From Bilophila sp964538355 (lineage in GTDB: Bacteria; Desulfobacterota; Desulfovibrionia; Desulfovibrionales; Desulfovibrionaceae), in contig CAZIFC010000009.1 of assembly GCA_964538355.1 (NCBI GenBank), positions 1 through 64,000 of the forward strand: 64,000 nucleotides of DNA, written 5' to 3'. Shown here piece after piece: positions 61,339-64,000 of this stretch (the stretch's first letter is position 1; each line of letters opens with the position of its first letter). Both the position numbers and the translations under genes were made by a program. The notes beneath the pieces were generated by a model that did not search any database, was not told where the DNA came from, and saw only the letters and a list, made by a program, of their open reading frames with translations.

Positions 61339-62109
61339 ATGAATATCATTGCCATTATTCCCGCCCGGATGGGTTCGAGCCGTTTTCCCGGCAAACCGCT
61401 TGCCGACATCCACGGCATCCCGATGGTCGGGCATGTGACCATCCGTACCGGCATGTGCAAAAACCTGACCTCCACCTGGATCGCCACCTGTGACGATGTG
61501 GTGATGGAGTACGCCGCGTCTGCCGGGCTCAAGGCGGTCATGACCGCGGACACCCATGTCCGCTGTACGACCCGTACCGCCGAAGCCATGCTGAAGATTG
61601 AGGAAATGACCGGCAAGCGTGCCGATATCGTGGTGATGGTGCAGGGCGACGAGCCTATGATCACCCCCGACATGATCGACGCCGCCGTGGAGCCGATGCT
61701 GCGGGACGAATCCATCAACGTCGTCAACCTGATGGCCGACCTTGCCACCGAAGAAGAATTTGAGGACCCCAATGAAGTGAAGGTCGTGACCGACCTGAAC
61801 GGCGACGCCCTCTACTTCTCCCGCGAGCCGATTCCCTCCCGCAAGAAGGGAACCCCGCATGTGCCCATGCACAAGCAGGTGTGCATCATTCCCTTCCGCC
61901 GCGACTACCTGTTGAAATTCAACGCGATGTCCGAGTCTCCGCTGGAAATCATCGAGTCCGTGGACATGATGCGTATTCTTGAGCACGGCGAAAAGGTCCG
62001 CATGGTCCCCACCGACAAGCGCACCCTCAGCGTCGATACGCAGGAAGATCTCGAACGCGTCCGCGAGATGATGAAGGACGATGCCCTGCGGCTCAGCTAT
62101 ACGAAGTAG
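61339..62109 (+). CDS. KdsB-like CMP-sugar synthetase (cytidylyltransferase)
   Basis: A 256-residue nucleotidyltransferase closest to 3-deoxy-manno-octulosonate cytidylyltransferase. The N-terminal nucleotide loop IPARMGSSRFPGKPL, VQGDEPMI with the metal Asp, YFSREPIPS and SVDTQEDLERV are KdsB landmarks. It would activate a 3-deoxy-2-ulosonate with CTP. Its location beside an aldolase and epimerase, rather than with kdsA/kdsC and lipid A genes, suggests a Kdo-like but different sugar acid. AGGAG lies upstream of the ATG. Confidence 0.82.
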   Translation: MNIIAIIPARMGSSRFPGKPLADIHGIPMVGHVTIRTGMCKNLTSTWIATCDDVVMEYAASAGLKAVMTADTHVRCTTRTAEAMLKIEEMTGKRADIVVMVQGDEPMITPDMIDAAVEPMLRDESINVVNLMADLATEEEFEDPNEVKVVTDLNGDALYFSREPIPSRKKGTPHVPMHKQVCIIPFRRDYLLKFNAMSESPLEIIESVDMMRILEHGEKVRMVPTDKRTLSVDTQEDLERVREMMKDDALRLSYTK

Positions 62110-62203
62110 GGGAGAGGGGGATGCGGAGGGAAAAGGGCCTTTTCGAACGGGCCGCCTGCGCTCCCTTCCCGGATCTCCTCCTCTCATCCTCCAAAGGTTT
62201 CAA
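62109..62203 (-). repeat. Purine-rich hairpin repeat, divergent copy R7
   Basis: On the minus strand AAACCTTTGGAGGATGAGAGG opens it, followed by a hairpin with GGGAAGGGAGCG against a pyrimidine arm. It lies just past the KdsB-like stop. Confidence 0.4.
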
Positions 62204-62268
62204 CTGGTGGGGAGGCCGCTCGGCGGCTTTCCCCTTTTTTGTGTCTGGCAACAATCTGCGGGGTCGGC

Positions 62269-62856
62269 ATGGGACATTTTTTTGAAGAACTGTATGTTGC
62301 GGCGTTCGCGTGGATTCCTACCGTGCTCGGCATGGGGGCACGCCTGCTGTTCTGGCGTCCGCTGTTCGGGTCGTGCGGGAAGGTGCGTTTCGGAACGGGC
62401 ATCGCCATGCAGGGCTGTGCGAACATGCGCCTTGCGGACGGCGTGCGCGTCGGCAGGGGCTGCCAGCTGTATGCCGAGGGCGGGACGCTGGAAATGGGCG
62501 AGGATGCCGCGCTCAGCCCGGGGGTGACCGTGGATGCTTCGGGCGGCCTTGTCCGCATCGGAAAGCAGGTTGCGGTTGGGCCTGGAACGGTTTTGCGTGC
62601 GGCCAACCATTGTTTTGATAGCCTTGAAAAGCCTATCATGGTACAGGGTCACCTGTACGGAGAAATCCTCATTGAGGATGATGTCTGGATCGCGGCGAAC
62701 TGCACGATCACACCCGGAACCCGTATTGGGCATGGGGCCGTGGTCGGTGCCGGTGCGGTGGTCACGCGCGACGTGGAGCCTTATGCCATTGTGGGAGGGG
62801 TTCCGGCGCGGGTCATCGGCAGCCGCAAGGACCGGCAGACGTCATCCCGCCCCTAG
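62269..62856 (+). CDS. Hexapeptide-repeat O-acetyltransferase
   Basis: A 195-residue left-handed beta-helix protein of the LbetaH acyltransferase family. After an N-terminal helical/hydrophobic segment come repeated I/V/L-G-x-x motifs (LADGVRVGRGCQLYAEGG, ILIEDDVWIAANCTITPGTRIG, GHGAVVGAGAVVTRDVEP shown as fragments). The catalytic His region resembles AANHCFD. Such enzymes acetylate sugars of capsules or LPS; the acceptor is presumably the product of this cluster. The start at 62269 is chosen because GCGGGG precedes it and it removes ten non-conserved residues. Confidence 0.8.
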   Translation: MGHFFEELYVAAFAWIPTVLGMGARLLFWRPLFGSCGKVRFGTGIAMQGCANMRLADGVRVGRGCQLYAEGGTLEMGEDAALSPGVTVDASGGLVRIGKQVAVGPGTVLRAANHCFDSLEKPIMVQGHLYGEILIEDDVWIAANCTITPGTRIGHGAVVGAGAVVTRDVEPYAIVGGVPARVIGSRKDRQTSSRP

Positions 62857-62896
62857 GAATGTCGTTTTCCATGCAGCCAAAAGGATATTTCGTCAT

Positions 62897-63811
62897 ATGA
62901 AAATCGCCATCACCACATCGTCCTTTGCCCGCTACAGCGACGAGCCGCTGAAGCTCCTCGAACAGGCGGGCGTAGAATATGTCATGAACGACAAGGGCCG
63001 CGCTCTTACGGAAGAGGAGGCCATCCAGTTCCTGAAGGATTGCGACGGCGTCGCCGCCGGGACCGAACCGCTGACCCGCAAGGTCATGGACGCCCTGCCG
63101 AACCTCAAGGTCATCTCGCGGTGCGGGACGGGCATGGACAGCGTGGATCGCGGTGCTGCCGCCGAGAAGGGCATCGAGGTTCGCAATACGCCGGACGGCC
63201 CCACGCTGGCGGTCGCCGAGCTGACGCTGGGCCTTATCCTGACCCTCCTGCGCCAGGTTTCGCATCAGGATCGCGAACTGCGTTCCGGCGTCTGGAAAAA
63301 GCGCATGGGCAACCTTCTGCACGGCAAGAACGTGGGCATCATCGGTTTCGGCAAGATCGGGCGGGCCGTGGCGCGTCTTCTGGAGCCTTTTGGAGTGAAC
63401 ATCGGCTACCATGATCCGTATGCCGAAGTGCCGGAATATACCCGTCTTGAGCTTGACGAGCTGATGGGCTGGGCCGATGTGATCACGCTGCATTGCCCCA
63501 AGTCCGAAAGCGGAACGCCGCTGCTCGATTTGGGGCGTTTGTCCCTGATGCGTCCGGGAAGCTTTGTCCTGAACGTGGCCCGCGGCGGGCTTATCGACGA
63601 GAAAGCCCTGTTCGGCCTCTTGACCGCCGGGCATCTGGCGGGAGCGGCCCTCGACTGCTTCAACAAGGAACCCTACGAAGGGCCGCTCAAGGATATGGAC
63701 AACGTCATCCTGACCCCGCACATCGGCTCCTATGCCAAGGAAGCGCGGATCATCATGGAGACGGACACCATCAGGAATCTCCTTGGCGTACTCTTCCCCG
63801 GAGACGAATAA
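62897..63811 (+). CDS. D-2-hydroxyacid dehydrogenase, PHGDH-like
   Basis: A 304-residue NAD-dependent dehydrogenase of the D-3-phosphoglycerate dehydrogenase family. The Rossmann motif GIIGFGKIGRAVARL, catalytic Arg in NVARGGLIDE, catalytic Glu region NKEPYEGP and catalytic His in LTPHIGSYAKEA are present. It lacks the C-terminal ACT domain of SerA. It may oxidise or reduce a sugar-derived hydroxyacid in this cluster. Its stop codon overlaps the next start by one base (TAATG). Confidence 0.88.
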   Translation: MKIAITTSSFARYSDEPLKLLEQAGVEYVMNDKGRALTEEEAIQFLKDCDGVAAGTEPLTRKVMDALPNLKVISRCGTGMDSVDRGAAAEKGIEVRNTPDGPTLAVAELTLGLILTLLRQVSHQDRELRSGVWKKRMGNLLHGKNVGIIGFGKIGRAVARLLEPFGVNIGYHDPYAEVPEYTRLELDELMGWADVITLHCPKSESGTPLLDLGRLSLMRPGSFVLNVARGGLIDEKALFGLLTAGHLAGAALDCFNKEPYEGPLKDMDNVILTPHIGSYAKEARIIMETDTIRNLLGVLFPGDE

Positions 63812-64000
63812 TGGCTCTTTCGCTCATCGTCTTTGACTGCGACGGCGTGATCCTCGAATCCGTCGACGCCAAGACCAAGGCCTTCGGGCAGGTTGCGGAG
63901 CCGCTCGGCGCGGAAGCCCGTGACAGGCTGGTTCTCTACCATACCCTGCACGGCGGGGTAAGCCGCCGCGAAAAATTCGCGTGGCTGTACCACGAGGTTT
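63811..64000 (+). CDS. HAD-superfamily hydrolase, cut by the window edge
   Basis: Only the first 63 codons are visible. The N-terminal FDCDGVILES carries the nucleophilic Asp pair (DxD) of HAD phosphatases, followed by the helical cap region (RREKFAWLYHEV). Overlap with the preceding stop suggests the same transcript. A phosphatase here would fit removal of phosphate from a ulosonate-phosphate before CTP activation, as KdsC does for Kdo; the fragment is too short to assign a subfamily. Confidence 0.75.
   Translation, partial: MALSLIVFDCDGVILESVDAKTKAFGQVAEPLGAEARDRLVLYHTLHGGVSRREKFAWLYHEV

Overview
This GC-rich window carries the redox machinery of an anaerobic sulfite/sulfate-reducing bacterium of the Desulfovibrionaceae type (Desulfobacterota). 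The evidence is a complete dsrMKJOP operon (21751-26828), a complete qrcABCD operon (49628-54420), and a periplasmic [NiFeSe] hydrogenase, hysB-hysA (58847-56335, minus strand). Genus and species cannot be fixed from the window alone. I see no prophage, transposase, CRISPR array or rRNA; two tRNAs are present (Thr-CGT, Ser-TGA).

Layout. 1-16 kb: VKOR-thioredoxin fusion, two lipoproteins, GNAT acetyltransferase, MoeA fused to a periplasmic-binding-like domain, UvrC, a long acidic disordered/coiled-coil protein, a chorismate-mutase/EPSP-synthase-like protein that appears to have lost its catalytic residues, TauE-type and AEC-type transporters, and a peptidoglycan amidase. 16-21 kb: a 1458-residue 2-hydroxyacyl-CoA-dehydratase-activase-like protein. 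21-27 kb: an RsbRD-N-domain protein followed by dsrMKJOP. 27-34 kb: alpha/beta hydrolase, ComEC, a pyridoxal kinase-murI-class V aminotransferase operon, and RluB. 34-40 kb: envelope genes msbA, a fused DUF374-LpxL-like acyltransferase, and murJ. 40-49 kb: housekeeping genes (asnS, dedA, map, metY, an RRM protein), small secreted proteins and both tRNAs. 49-59 kb: qrcABCD, cvpA, mazG and hysBA. 59-64 kb: the start of a sugar/surface-glycan cluster (HpcH/HpaI aldolase, epimerase, KdsB-like cytidylyltransferase, hexapeptide acyltransferase, PHGDH-like dehydrogenase, HAD phosphatase cut by the window edge).

How the genes fit together. From knowledge of these families, HysBA oxidises periplasmic H2 and passes electrons to periplasmic cytochrome c3. 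Qrc moves them into the menaquinone pool, and DsrMKJOP delivers electrons to cytoplasmic sulfite reduction. Three parts of one respiratory chain therefore lie within about 37 kb. The hydrogenase large subunit contains an in-frame TGA that I read as selenocysteine, so a naive call would lose its last 22 residues including the active-site ligand.

The most unusual features are the degenerate CM-EPSPS protein, the purine/pyrimidine-rich hairpin repeat family scattered between genes, a (CT)17 tract upstream of the giant activase, and the possible CMP-3-deoxy-ulosonate pathway at the right edge. All function calls come from reading the sequence; no database search was run.
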